Assembly: GCF_000522985.1 (NCBI RefSeq)
Contig: NZ_CP007128.1
Coordinates: 496,001 to 560,000, forward strand
DNA from: Gemmatirosa kalamazoonensis
GTDB taxonomy: Bacteria > Gemmatimonadota > Gemmatimonadetes > Gemmatimonadales > Gemmatimonadaceae
DNA length: 64,000 bases
Direction of reading: 5' to 3'
Under the pieces are notes generated by a model. It saw only the letters and a list, made by a program, of their open reading frames with translations. It was not told the origin of the DNA and ran no database searches. The translations under genes and the position numbers were made by a program. Of the stretch, positions 9,187-17,834 are shown piece by piece; position 1 is the stretch's first letter, and each line of letters starts with the position of its first letter.

Positions 9187-9688
9187 GACTGTCCCTCCCG
9201 CGCCCGCCGACGAGCGCCTCGTACGCCTCCACGAGCCGCCGGCGCGCCCGTGCCAGCGTCGTGCCGACCGACCCCACCGAGAGCCCCAGCGCCTCGGCGA
9301 TCTCCCCGTAGTCCAAGCCCTCCTCCCGCATGAGCAGCGCGATCCGGTCGCGCTCCGCCAGCGCGTCCACCGCCCGCCGGGCGAGCGCCGCTTCCTGCGC
9401 CCGCTCGAGCGACGTCGGCTCCGGCTCCACGTACGCGTCGGCCGCCTCCTCGCGCAGCAGCTCGAGGTGGCGGCGGCGCCGAGCGTCCTTCCGGGCCTCG
9501 TCGCGCACGAGGTTCGTCGCCACGGCGAACAGCCAGGCGCGCTCGTGCTCGACGGGGCCGTGGCGGAGGGCGCGCAGAAACGTCTCCTGCGCGACCTCCT
9601 CGGCCCAGTCGCGATCCCCGAGCCGGCGCGTGAGGTAGCGCACGAGCGGGGCATGGTAGGTCCGGAACAGCCGATCGGCGTCGTCCAT
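9176..9688 (-). CDS. RNA polymerase ECF sigma factor
   Basis: 170 residues. Region 2 is near the N-terminus (LFRTYHAPLVRYLTRRL, then EEVAQETFLRAL). Region 4 is C-terminal (ALAERDRIALLMREEGLDY, then IAEALGLSVGSVGTTLARAR). The start MDDADRLFR at 9688 is preferred over an upstream in-frame start because ECF factors normally begin just before region 2. A TACGTT box lies 8 nt upstream. The gene overlaps the zf-HC2 anti-sigma gene by 11 bp, the classic ECF arrangement. Autoregulation is likely for the family but I cannot identify a specific ECF promoter. Confidence 0.93.
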   Translation of the reverse strand: MDDADRLFRTYHAPLVRYLTRRLGDRDWAEEVAQETFLRALRHGPVEHERAWLFAVATNLVRDEARKDARRRRHLELLREEAADAYVEPEPTSLERAQEAALARRAVDALAERDRIALLMREEGLDYGEIAEALGLSVGSVGTTLARARRRLVEAYEALVGGRGRDSHAS

Positions 9689-9771
9689 GTCTCTTGAACG
9701 TACGAGCCGCGCGAACTTGCACACGGATCGCCGTCGGATCCCGACGAGTCCGTGCCTCGGCCGTCATCCGC

Positions 9772-10761
9772 CTAACGATCGACGGCCGCCGCCGCCAGCC
9801 ACTCGCTCCAGCTCCGCTCGAGCGCCGTCCGGTCCTCCGGCACGCCCGGCAGCGCGGCGAACACCCGCTCCGTCGGCAGCCCCTCGAGCAGTGCGTCGGC
9901 GACCGCCTGCAGGAACGTCGGCCCGTACCGATCGACGAGGAACTCGCCGAACACGGTGGATTCGGCGGCGAGGAGCGCCGGCGGGTCGGCGCCCGCGGCG
10001 CCCCCGGCGCGCGGCGCGCCGAACGACAGCGACGGCAGCTTCCGGTCGGCCATCTCGCACCACGCCGGCGCGGCGAGTCGCGAGGCGGCGAACAGCCGCT
10101 GGAGCGGCACGAGGTGCGGGCGGTTCGCGCGGAGGAACCGTACGCCCGGCTCCACCGTCTCGGGGCCCGCGACGCGCGAGATGACCGCTTCGGCGAACCA
10201 GTGCGGCAGCCGGTCGACCGCGTGTCCGCCGGACGTCGCGTCCCACCGTCCGGTGCGCGCGGCGAGCACCGAGTCGGCGTACGCGGCGAGGAACAGCTCG
10301 GCGAACCGCGCGCGCATCAGGCCGTCGTCGATGCCGACCGTGCCGCCGCGCGCGCCCTTGCGGCCGCGCACGAACGCGAGCACCTGCGTGTGGGTCGCGC
10401 GGAACGGCGTGAAGTCGAACTCGCGCGTCGGGTCGGCCGGCGTCTCGAACACCAGCACCGCGACGCGTGGCGCGCCGCCGAAGTGCCGCGCGAACTGGCG
10501 CGTCGTCTCCTGCAGCCGCTCGTCGACCTCGGGGATGACCGCCGGCGACTGCACGTAGAGGTCGTACGCGGTACCGCGCGCGCGATACCAGAGCCGGCCG
10601 CTCATCGTGGTCGTGTCGCTCAGGCTCGCGTACGGCACGACGGGCGGCAGGAAGCTCTCGCCGATGCGCGGCAGACGGGGCATGTGCAGCGACCGTCCGG
10701 CGCACGCGCCGAGGAGCGCGGCGCACGCGACGGCGGAGATCGATCGAATCGCGCGTCCCAT
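9772..10761 (-). CDS. Lipoprotein of unknown function, peptidase-MA-like remnant
   Basis: 329 residues. Residues 1-20 form a lipoprotein signal with lipobox LGAC (Cys20). AAAGGT upstream of the ATG at 10761 could serve as SD. The body contains RLPHWFAEAVISR near the middle, reminiscent of the L-P-x-W-F-x-E-G stretch after the HExxH helix of peptidase-MA/M1-like proteins. The expected HExxH is absent: the equivalent helix reads ARFAELFLAAYADS. A catalytically dead or unrelated protein is therefore more likely than an active metalloprotease. It ends 84 bp before the sigma gene start on the same strand. Confidence 0.6.
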   Translation of the reverse strand: MGRAIRSISAVACAALLGACAGRSLHMPRLPRIGESFLPPVVPYASLSDTTTMSGRLWYRARGTAYDLYVQSPAVIPEVDERLQETTRQFARHFGGAPRVAVLVFETPADPTREFDFTPFRATHTQVLAFVRGRKGARGGTVGIDDGLMRARFAELFLAAYADSVLAARTGRWDATSGGHAVDRLPHWFAEAVISRVAGPETVEPGVRFLRANRPHLVPLQRLFAASRLAAPAWCEMADRKLPSLSFGAPRAGGAAGADPPALLAAESTVFGEFLVDRYGPTFLQAVADALLEGLPTERVFAALPGVPEDRTALERSWSEWLAAAAVDR

Positions 10762-10860
10762 GGCTTCGACCTTTCACGTGAGTGAGAGGTCGCCTGACAA
10801 GACCCGCGCCACAAAACCGGGATGCCGAGTGGGATCCGCGGCGTGGTGTGATGCGCGAGA

Positions 10861-10984
10861 GGCGGCGCTGACGACGCGGCGCTGATGGGGCGGCTCTGCT
10901 TCGGCGGCGCTGATCCCGCGCGTGCTCGGCGCCGCCGTTCCAGCGCCGATGCGTCAGCGCCGTCTCACCAGCGCCGCCGCATCA
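10861..10984. repeat. Tandem-word palindrome (GGCGCTGA family, copy 1)
   Basis: GGCGGCGCTGA words on the left are mirrored by TCAGCGCC words on the right around 10920-10940. Its right end contains the glnA stop codon (TGA = complement of TCA at 10982-10984). Same word family as 32793-32918, 33802-33924 and 47987-48113. Confidence 0.75.
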
Positions 10985-12316
10985 GTACTTCGCGAGATAC
11001 TGCTCCAGCTCCCACGCCGTGACCTGCGTGATGTACTCGCGCCACTCCTGCCGCTTCGCGGCGAGGTAGTTCTCGGTCACGTGGTCGCCTAACGCGGCCT
11101 GCATCACGTCGTCCTTCTCCAGCTCGTCGCACGCCTCGTTCAGGTCGTGCGGCAGGTCGTCGATGCGGAGGCGGCGGCGCTCGCGGTAGCTCATCTCCCA
11201 GATGTTCTGGTTCACCGGCTCGCGCCAGTCGGCCTGCGACTCGATGCCGTCGAGCCCCGCGGCGAGCATGACGGCGAGCGCGAGGTACGGGTTCGCCGCC
11301 GGGTCGGGGACGCGCAGCTCGACGCGCGTGCCGGCGCCGCGCCGCTCGGGGACGCGGATCATCGGCGAGCGGTTGCGCATGCTCCACGCGACGTTCACCG
11401 GCGCCTCGTAGCCCGGCACGAGCCGCTTGTACGAGTTCACGAGCGGGTTCGTCACGGCGCACATGCCGCGCGCGTGGCGCAGCTGCCCGCCGATGTAGTG
11501 CAGCGCCGTCTTCGACAGCTGCCACTCCGCCTTCTCGTCGAAGAACGCGTTCTTGCCGTCGCGGAACAGCGACTGGTGCGTGTGCATCCCGCTGCCGTTC
11601 TGCCCGAAGATCGGCTTCGGCATGAACGACGCGACGAGCCCGAACTGCTGCGCGACGTGCTTCACGACGAGGCGGAACGTCGCGATGTTGTCGGCCGTGC
11701 GCAGCGCGTCGGCGTAGCGGAAGTCGATCTCGTGCTGCGCGTGCGCGACCTCGTGATGCGCGGCCTCGACCTCGAAGCCCATCTGCTCCAGCATGTCGAC
11801 CATCGCGCGGCGCGCGTCCTCGCCGCGGTCGACCGGCGCGAGGTCGAAGTAGCCGCCGACGTCGTGCGTCGTGGTGCTCGTGCCGCCGTCGGGGCCGGCG
11901 CGGAACAGGAAGAACTCCGCCTCCATGCCGGCCATCATCGTGTAGCCCATGGCGCGCGCGCGCTCGAGCTGACGCTTCAGCACTCCGCGCGGGTCGCCGG
12001 CGAACGGCTGCCCGTCGGGCATCGCGACGTCGCAGATGACGCGCGCGACGCGCGCCTCGGGGTCGCTCCACGGCAGCACCTGGAACGTCGTGAGGTCGGG
12101 CTTGAGGAGCATGTCGCTCTCCTCGACGCGCACGAACCCCTCGATGGAGCTGCCGTCGAACATGATGTCGCCGGCGAGCGCCTTCCCGAACTGCGACGCG
12201 GGCACCTCGACGTTCTTGTTGACGCCGAGGATGTCGGTGAACTGGAGGCGGAGGAAGCGAACGTTCTCGTCCTTCGCGCGGGCGAGCAGTTCTTTCGGAG
12301 TCGGGGTGTCTGCCAT
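10982..12316 (-). CDS. glnA: Glutamine synthetase type I (GSI-alpha)
   Basis: 444 residues. Start MADTPTPKELL at 12316, matching family N-termini. Motifs include MFDGSSIEGF, MEAEFFLF, NGSGMHTHQSL, NPLVNSYKRLVPGYEAP and ELRVPDPAANPYLA. The length and the C-terminal end WELEQYLAKY resemble Bacillus-type GSI-alpha. The adenylylation tyrosine region and ~25-residue insertion of GSI-beta are not seen, so control by feedback rather than adenylylation is inferred. A TATTTT box lies 7 nt upstream of the ATG and no SD is visible, so the mRNA may be leaderless. The CBS-pair gene diverges from it. Confidence 0.95.
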   Translation of the reverse strand: MADTPTPKELLARAKDENVRFLRLQFTDILGVNKNVEVPASQFGKALAGDIMFDGSSIEGFVRVEESDMLLKPDLTTFQVLPWSDPEARVARVICDVAMPDGQPFAGDPRGVLKRQLERARAMGYTMMAGMEAEFFLFRAGPDGGTSTTTHDVGGYFDLAPVDRGEDARRAMVDMLEQMGFEVEAAHHEVAHAQHEIDFRYADALRTADNIATFRLVVKHVAQQFGLVASFMPKPIFGQNGSGMHTHQSLFRDGKNAFFDEKAEWQLSKTALHYIGGQLRHARGMCAVTNPLVNSYKRLVPGYEAPVNVAWSMRNRSPMIRVPERRGAGTRVELRVPDPAANPYLALAVMLAAGLDGIESQADWREPVNQNIWEMSYRERRRLRIDDLPHDLNEACDELEKDDVMQAALGDHVTENYLAAKRQEWREYITQVTAWELEQYLAKY

Positions 12317-12323
12317 GGGCACC

Positions 12324-12329
12324 AAAATA
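12324..12329 (-). promoter_or_regulatory. -10-like box TATTTT of glnA, leaderless spacing
   Basis: TATTTT on the minus strand, 7 nt before the glnA ATG; no SD between. Part of the recurring TANNNT-N5-7-ATG pattern. Confidence 0.5.
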
Positions 12330-12330
12330 G

Positions 12331-12398
12331 TCGACGGCGACCCTTCGACGGCGACCTCTCGACGGCGTCGCCGGCTCCAGGTCGCCGTCGAAGGGTGC
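12331..12398. repeat. Tandem-word palindrome (CGACGGCGACC family), divergent junction
   Basis: Left arm carries TCGACGGCGACC repeats (12331-12366). The right arm (12380-12398) complements GCGACCCTTCGACGGCGACC. It sits between divergent glnA and the CBS gene, so it cannot be a terminator for either in the usual sense. The same words recur at 31975-32079. Confidence 0.65.
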
Positions 12399-12455
12399 GG
12401 CATCCAGCTTGCCCTCGGTGTTGGGTTCCACCACACCCGCGAGGGAGGGAAACGC

Positions 12456-12884
12456 ATGAAAGCTAGAGACATCATGACGCAGAACCCGCGCGTCGTCACG
12501 CCCGAGACGTCGGTGCAGGAGGCGGCGCGGCTGATGAAGACCGAGGACACCGGCGTCCTCCCCGTCGTCGACAGCGAGGGCTCGCGCCGCCTCGTCGGCG
12601 TCATCACCGACCGCGACATCGCCATCCGGGTCGTCGGCGACGGCATGTCGTCCGCCCAGGTGCGCGACGCGATGTCGGCGAACCCGAAGACCTGCCGCCC
12701 GGACGACAACGTGAAGGACGTCCTCCAGGCGATGTCCGACTCGCAGGTCCGCCGCATCCCGATCGTCGACGACGGCGGCTCCGTGGTCGGCATCGTGTCG
12801 CAGGCGGACGTCGTCCTCGAGACCGACGGCCGGAAGGTCGAGAAGACGATCGAGAAGATCTCGCAGCCCGGCGCGAACAACTAG
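12456..12884 (+). CDS. Tandem CBS-domain protein
   Basis: 142 residues made almost entirely of two CBS motifs (about 1-60 and 66-125), usually an adenine-nucleotide-binding Bateman module. N-terminus MKARDIMTQNPRVVTPET; second repeat VRDAMSANPKTCRPDDNV; conserved GVITDRDIA and GIVSQADV. The ATG at 12456 has a purine-rich SD (GAGGGAGGGA, 12441-12450); an open frame upstream reads into the palindrome and glnA promoter and is not used. No effector domain is attached, so it may act on a partner in trans. It is divergent from glnA, but a role in nitrogen control is only a guess. Confidence 0.9.
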   Translation: MKARDIMTQNPRVVTPETSVQEAARLMKTEDTGVLPVVDSEGSRRLVGVITDRDIAIRVVGDGMSSAQVRDAMSANPKTCRPDDNVKDVLQAMSDSQVRRIPIVDDGGSVVGIVSQADVVLETDGRKVEKTIEKISQPGANN

Positions 12885-12962
12885 GGCAGGAGGGCAGGAG
12901 GGCGGGAGGGCAGGAGAGTCATCAGCTCTCCTGCCCTCCTGCGCTCCTGCCCTCCTGCCCTA
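12885..12962. repeat. Tandem-word palindrome (GGGCAGGA family, copy 1)
   Basis: Starts immediately after the CBS gene stop codon. Left arm is repeats of GGGCAGGA(G), loop AGTCATCA, right arm is repeats of TCCTGCCC. Long, strong hairpin; related copies at 25947-26040 and 28061-28140. Confidence 0.8.
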
Positions 12963-12964
12963 GT

Positions 12965-12970
12965 TAGCTT
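12965..12970 (+). promoter_or_regulatory. -10-like box TAGCTT, leaderless spacing
   Basis: TAGCTT 5 nt before the ATG at 12976, directly after the palindrome; no SD present. Confidence 0.45.
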
Positions 12971-12975
12971 GCGGC

Positions 12976-13827
12976 ATGACCTCGCCCGCCCCCAACGCGC
13001 CCGCTCTCCTGCGCTGCCCCGCCTGCGGGGAGCCCGGGACCGGTCGCTTCTGCTCGGCCTGCGGCGCGTCGCTCGGCGGCGCGACCTGCGCCGGCTGTGA
13101 CGCGCCGCTCTCGCCCGGCGCTCGCTTCTGCCACCGCTGCGGCCTCGCCGCCGGCGCTGCCGCCCCGACGCGCCCGGCCGCGGCGCGCGACCGCACCGCC
13201 TCGCTCGCCCCGTGGGCCGTGGCGTTCGTCGCGCTCCTCGCGCTCGCCGCGAACTTCGCCGGCCGCAACTTCGCGTCGGCGAAGGGCTCGGCCGTCGACG
13301 GATCCGCGAACGCGCTGCCGCAGGCGTCGCTCGGCGAGGGAGGCGCGGCGGCGAACGCGCCGTTCGCGGGCGGCGGCGGTGGCGGTCGCCCGCCGAACCT
13401 CGCGAGCATGTCGCCGCGCGAGATCGCGGACCGGCTGTTCGACCGCGTGATGGCGCTCAGCACGCAGGGGAAGGCCGACTCCGCGACGTTCTTCGCCCAG
13501 ATGGCGCTCCAGAACTACGCCGGCATGGGCGACCTCGACCTCGACCAGCGCTACGACATGGGACGCGTGGCCGAGGTCGCGGGACAGGCCGACGTCATGC
13601 GGGCGCAGGCCGACACCATCCTCCAGCGCAACCCGACGCACCTCCTCGGCCTCGTCCTCGCCACGAAGGCGGCGTCGATGCGCAACGACGCGAAGGCGCT
13701 CGCCGAGTACCGCGACCGCCTGCTCGCCGCCGACCGCAGCGGGGAACGGCAGCGCGGGCTCGAGGAGTATCAGCGCCACGCGAACGACATCGACGACGCG
13801 GTGAAGGCCGCGAAGGGAGCCAAGTAA
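12976..13827 (+). CDS. Double zinc ribbon membrane protein
   Basis: 283 residues. Two zinc ribbons at the N-terminus (CPACGEPGTGRFCSACG, then CAGCDAPL and FCHRCG; residues about 14-57). One transmembrane helix follows at about 78-97 (PWAVAFVALLALAANFAG), then a Gly-rich linker and a helical C-terminal region of about 150 residues that looks TPR-like (MALSTQGKADSATFFAQMAL). The zinc ribbons are predicted cytoplasmic and the helical part periplasmic. Only 5 nt separate it from the MqnD-like gene, so they are probably co-transcribed. No function can be assigned. Confidence 0.75.
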   Translation: MTSPAPNAPALLRCPACGEPGTGRFCSACGASLGGATCAGCDAPLSPGARFCHRCGLAAGAAAPTRPAAARDRTASLAPWAVAFVALLALAANFAGRNFASAKGSAVDGSANALPQASLGEGGAAANAPFAGGGGGGRPPNLASMSPREIADRLFDRVMALSTQGKADSATFFAQMALQNYAGMGDLDLDQRYDMGRVAEVAGQADVMRAQADTILQRNPTHLLGLVLATKAASMRNDAKALAEYRDRLLAADRSGERQRGLEEYQRHANDIDDAVKAAKGAK

Positions 13828-13832
13828 GCCAG

Positions 13833-14681
13833 ATGACCACGACCGTCGAACCGCGCACGATCCACGTCGCCCACAGCCCCGACTCCGACGACGCGTTCAT
13901 GTTCTACGCGCTCGCCGAAGGGAAGATCGACACCGACGGCCTGCGCTACGTGCACGAGCTGCAGGACATCGAGACGCTGAACCAGCGCGCGCGCCGCGCC
14001 GAGCTCGAAGTCACCGCCGTCTCGATCCACGCGTACGCGTACATCGCCGACCGCTACGCGCTGCTGCCCCACGGCGCGTCGATGGGCGACCAGTACGGCC
14101 CGCGGCTCGTCGCGCGCACTCCGATGACGAAGACCGACGTGAAGGGGCTGCGCATCGCGGTGCCGGGCCCGCTCACGAGTGCGTATCTCGCGCTGCGCCT
14201 CTACGAGCCGGAGTTCACGCCGGTGTGGACGCCGTTCGACCAGATCGAGGACGTCGTCGAGCGCGGCGAGGTGGATGCGGGGCTTCTCATCCACGAGGGC
14301 CAGCTCACGTTCGCGTCGCGCGGGCTGCACCTCGTGGCCGACATGGGCGTGTGGTGGTACGGCGAGACCGGCCTGCCCCTTCCCCTCGGCGGCAACGTCG
14401 TGCGCAAGGACCTCGGCGAGGACACCATCCGGCTCGTGTCGCGACATCTGCACGAGAGCATCGCCTACGCGCTCGACCACCGCGGTGCGGCGCTCGACCA
14501 CGCGATGCGCTTCGCGCGCGGGCTCGAGAAGGGCGAGGCCGACGAGTTCGTGGGGATGTACGTCAACGACTGGACGCTGGACTACGGCCCGCGCGGGCGC
14601 GAGGCGGTGAAGCTGTTCCTGAAGCGCGGCGTCGATGCGGGGGTGATCCCACACGCGGTCGACGTGACCTTCGTCGACTAG
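13833..14681 (+). CDS. mqnD: MqnD-like protein (1,4-dihydroxy-6-naphthoate synthase family)
   Basis: 282 residues with the MqnA/MqnD periplasmic-binding-like fold. The N-terminal signature HSPDSDDAFMFYALAEGKID matches the family's H-S-P-x-x-D-x-F/A-M pattern. Later blocks are VSIHAYAYIADRYALLPHG, MGDQYGPRLVAR and DAGLLIHEGQLTF. In the futalosine menaquinone pathway MqnD converts cyclic de-hypoxanthine futalosine to dihydroxynaphthoate. The ATG at 13833 lies 5 nt after the upstream stop. There is no signal peptide, arguing for an enzyme rather than an ABC solute receptor. Other mqn genes are not in the window, so MqnA or a related protein remains possible. Confidence 0.75.
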   Translation: MTTTVEPRTIHVAHSPDSDDAFMFYALAEGKIDTDGLRYVHELQDIETLNQRARRAELEVTAVSIHAYAYIADRYALLPHGASMGDQYGPRLVARTPMTKTDVKGLRIAVPGPLTSAYLALRLYEPEFTPVWTPFDQIEDVVERGEVDAGLLIHEGQLTFASRGLHLVADMGVWWYGETGLPLPLGGNVVRKDLGEDTIRLVSRHLHESIAYALDHRGAALDHAMRFARGLEKGEADEFVGMYVNDWTLDYGPRGREAVKLFLKRGVDAGVIPHAVDVTFVD

Positions 14682-14751
14682 AGCGGAGGATGTTGTTACC
14701 CGCGGGTCTCTCCCGGAGTCGCTAAACCGCGCCCCCGTCCGCAGTCCCCTC

Positions 14752-17700
14752 GTGCCTCAGCCGTCCTCCGACACACTCCGCCCCTCCTCGACCGACGCGC
14801 CCACCATGGGCGAGCCGGCGTCCGCGCGTACCTCCGGGCGGCCGGGGGAAGAGGCGGACCGGGCGACCGGTGGGGAGGCGCGCGACGCGGTGATGCGGCT
14901 CGACGCGACCGGTCGCGTGGTGTACGCGAACCTCGGCGCGGCGCAGCTGCTCGGCGCCGAGTCGCCGCTCGGCATCGTGGGGATGGAGCTCGCGGCGCTG
15001 CTGCGCCAGGGCGGCCAGGAGATCGCCGCGCTCGCGCTGCAGTCGGCGGCGGACGCGGTGCGCGGGCGCACGGTGCCCGACGCGTCGTTCACGGTGCACG
15101 ACACCCGCGGCGCGCCGCGCGCGCTGTGGCACGTGTCGCCGCACGGGACCGGCGTGTCGGTGATGGTGCGCCCGACCGGCGAGCCGCTGCGTGGCGCCGC
15201 GCCGTCGCCGAACGCCGCGCTCGACGCGCCGCCTAACGCGCTGTTCGTGCGTCCTCCGGCGCGGCCGGTCGAGCCGCCGCGTGCGGAGCCGGCGCGTGCG
15301 GAGCCTCCGCGTGTCGAGCCGTCGCGTGTCGAGCCGTCGCGCGTCGAGCCCGCGCGCGTCGAGCCCTCGAAGGCGACGCCGCCCATCGACGACGAGTGGG
15401 GCGACCTGTGGCCGAACGAGGCGCCTAACGCGACGACGGCGACGGACGAGACGGCGACGAACCCCGTTGCTGCGAGCGAGACGCCGCACGAGACGCCGAG
15501 CGAGACGCCGAGCGAGACGCCGAGCGAGACGCCGAGCGAGACGCCGAGCACGCCGGCGACGGCGGAGCGCGAGACGAGCGAGGCGCTCGTCGACCTGACG
15601 CGCGAGATCGCCGGTGCCGCCGATCAGGTGGACCGGGCGCTGGAGCAGCTCGCCGCCGCGGGCCGAGCGCTGCTGGGCGGCGACGGCGCGTGCATCGTGG
15701 TCCTCGACGGCGACGCGCGCATCGCGGCCGCGAACGGCACGCTCGGCGCACTCGCCGGACAGCGCACCGAGCTGCACGAGCCGCCGTCGCCGCTGCACGA
15801 GGCGATCGCCGCGCGGCAGGTCGTCGTGAGCCGGTTCGACGACCCGGCGGCGGGGAGCGCGCCGCGGCAGGTGCTCGTCGCGCCGCTCGCCGTCGGCGAG
15901 CAGGTGCTCGCCGCCCTGTGCGTCGTCACCGGCGGAGCCGAGGGCTTCACCGCGCACGACCGCGCGCTGGCCGAAAAGCTGGCCGAGCACGGAGCGCTCG
16001 CGGTGCGGAACAACCGGCTGTACCGCACGGTGGAGCGCGGCGCGCGCGCGACGCGCGGCTGCTCGCCGACGCGGCGCGCATCCTCGCGCGGCACGTCACG
16101 CCGCAGACGCTCTACCCCGCGCTCGCCGGCGTGGTGCGCGAGGCGTTAGGCGCGTGCGGCTTCACCGTCGTGCTCACCGATCCGGGGACGCGCACCGTCG
16201 AGCGGCTGTACAGCGAGGGCACCGGCGCCGCCGTCGCCGGCGCGGTGGATGCCGCGACGTTCTGGGAGACGGCCGGCGGCCGCGCCGTGCGCGACGGAGA
16301 GCCGAGCTTCGTCGACGGCACGCTTCCCGAGTCGCCGTCGACCGGCGACCGCCGCATCGCCGACCGGCTGCGCGGCACGCCGGCGCGTGCGCTCGCCATC
16401 CTGCCGCTCGTCGCCGACGAGACGCGCGGCGTGCTGTCGCTGCAGTTCGCCGAGCGCCACGCGTTCGACGAGCCGGAGCGTCGACTGCTCGCCGACTTCG
16501 CGGCGCACGTCGCGGTCGCGGTGCGCAACGCGACGCTGCTCGTGGCGCGCGAGCGGGAGCGCGACCGCGCGGCGGCGGCGGCCGAGATCGCGCGCGTCGC
16601 GCTCGACGCGTCGTCGCTCGACGCCGGCGCGGCGGCGATCCTCGGCGTGCTCGACCGCCTCGTGCCGTCGGCCGGCAAGGCGCTCAGCGTGCTGCGCGAC
16701 CAGGGCGCGGGCGCGGCCTACGTCGAGTGCGCGGCGGCGGTCGGCACGATCACGTTCCTGCGCGGGCTGCGCTCGGCGACGAGCGCGCGCGCCGCGCGGC
16801 GCGCCTCCGACGCGCGCGTGCGTCCGGTGATCGTCGACGACCTGCGCACGGTGCTCACCCCCGAGCGATGCCCCGACGCCACCGGGCAGCCGGGGACGGC
16901 GGCGGCAGCCGTGATGGTGCCGCTCGTCGCGCGCGGGCGCACGCTCGGCGATCTCGCCGTGACCACGCCGTTAGGCATCCCGCTCGCCGAGGCGGCGCGC
17001 GACACGCTCGCGCAGCTCGCCGCGCCGATCGCGCTCGCGCTCGACGCGCTGCTGCTCGGCGAGGAGCGGCGCCGCCGCCTCGTCGAGGAGCGGCAGATGA
17101 CCGAGCAGCTCCGGCAGGCGGAGAAGATGGCGGCGCTCGGCGAGCTGGTGGCCGGCGTGGCGCACGAGATCAACAACCCGCTCACCGGCATCTCCGCGTT
17201 CGCCGAGCTGCTGGCCGACGACGTGCTCACCGACGACCAGCGCGAGAGCGTGCGCCTCATCAAGCGCGAGGCCGACCGCGTGGTGGGGGTCGTGCGCGAC
17301 CTGCTCGTGTTCTCGCGCAAGACGGAGCCGGCGTACGCGGAGCTCGATCTGAACGAGCTCGTGGAGCGCACGCTGCGGCTGCGCAGCTACGCGCTGCGCG
17401 CCGCCGGCATCGACGTGCGTCTCGCGCTCGACCCGAGCCTGCCGGTGGTGTACGGCGACGAGGCGAAGCTGCAGCAGGTGATCCTGAACGTGGTGCTGAA
17501 CGCCGAGCATGCGATGCGCGAGACACCGCTGCGTCGGATCGAGGCCGCGACGCGCCACACCGGCGACCGCGTCGTGCTGTCGCTCACCGACACCGGCACC
17601 GGCATCGCGCCCGACGTGCTGCCGCGCATCTTCGAACCGTTCTTCACGACGAAGCCGGCGGGCGAGGGCACGGGGCTCGGCCTCAGCGTGAGCTACGGCA

Positions 17701-17834
17701 TCGTGCAGACGCACGGCGGCGAGCTGCGCGTCGAGAGCACGCCGGGACTCGGCACGACGCTGGAGATGGTGCTGCCGACGCACCCCGCCGGGGTGCCAGC
17801 CATCGACGCCGCGCTCTCCTCCTCCGCCTCATGA
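14752..17834 (+). CDS. Multi-GAF sensor histidine kinase, split by a frameshift at a GC-dinucleotide run
   Basis: The product would be about 1027 residues. From a GTG at 14752 (ATG alternative at 14806) frame 1 encodes a PAS-like domain (about 45-140), a Pro-rich linker with VEPSR repeats and SETP repeats, and a GAF domain ending NNRLYRTVERGA. At the (GC)5 run 16040-16050 the frame must change: frame 0 then reads RDARLLADAARILARHVTPQ, two more GAF-like domains, HisKA with phospho-acceptor in VAGVAHEINNPL, and HATPase_c (LNVVLNAEHAM, DTGTGIAPDVL, GTGLGLSVSYG). Total length is 3n+2, so deleting one GC restores the frame. Frame 1 otherwise continues out of frame to about 16149. The stop overlaps the HD-GYP regulator start (ATGA), so the two form a two-component pair. 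Sequencing error, phase variation and true decay are all possible. Confidence 0.85.
15276..15370 (+). repeat. 15-bp coding minisatellite in the kinase linker
   Basis: About six copies of a 15-bp unit around GCGTGTCGAGCCGTC encoding E-P-x-R-(A/V). In frame with the kinase. Confidence 0.75.
15478..15549 (+). repeat. 12-bp coding minisatellite (SETP repeats)
   Basis: About five copies of GAGACGCCGAGC encoding the SETP repeat of the linker. Length changes by whole units keep the frame. Confidence 0.8.

Noticed and set aside
13212-13832. Longer MqnD reading frame starting upstream
   Set aside because: Arg-rich N-terminal part is antisense-like and overlaps the zinc-ribbon gene; the family motif begins right after ATG 13833.
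16040-16050. Programmed -1 ribosomal frameshift at the GC run
   Set aside because: No X-XXY-YYZ heptamer; dinucleotide slippage or sequencing error is simpler, although a shift of -1 would fit both frame-shifted genes.
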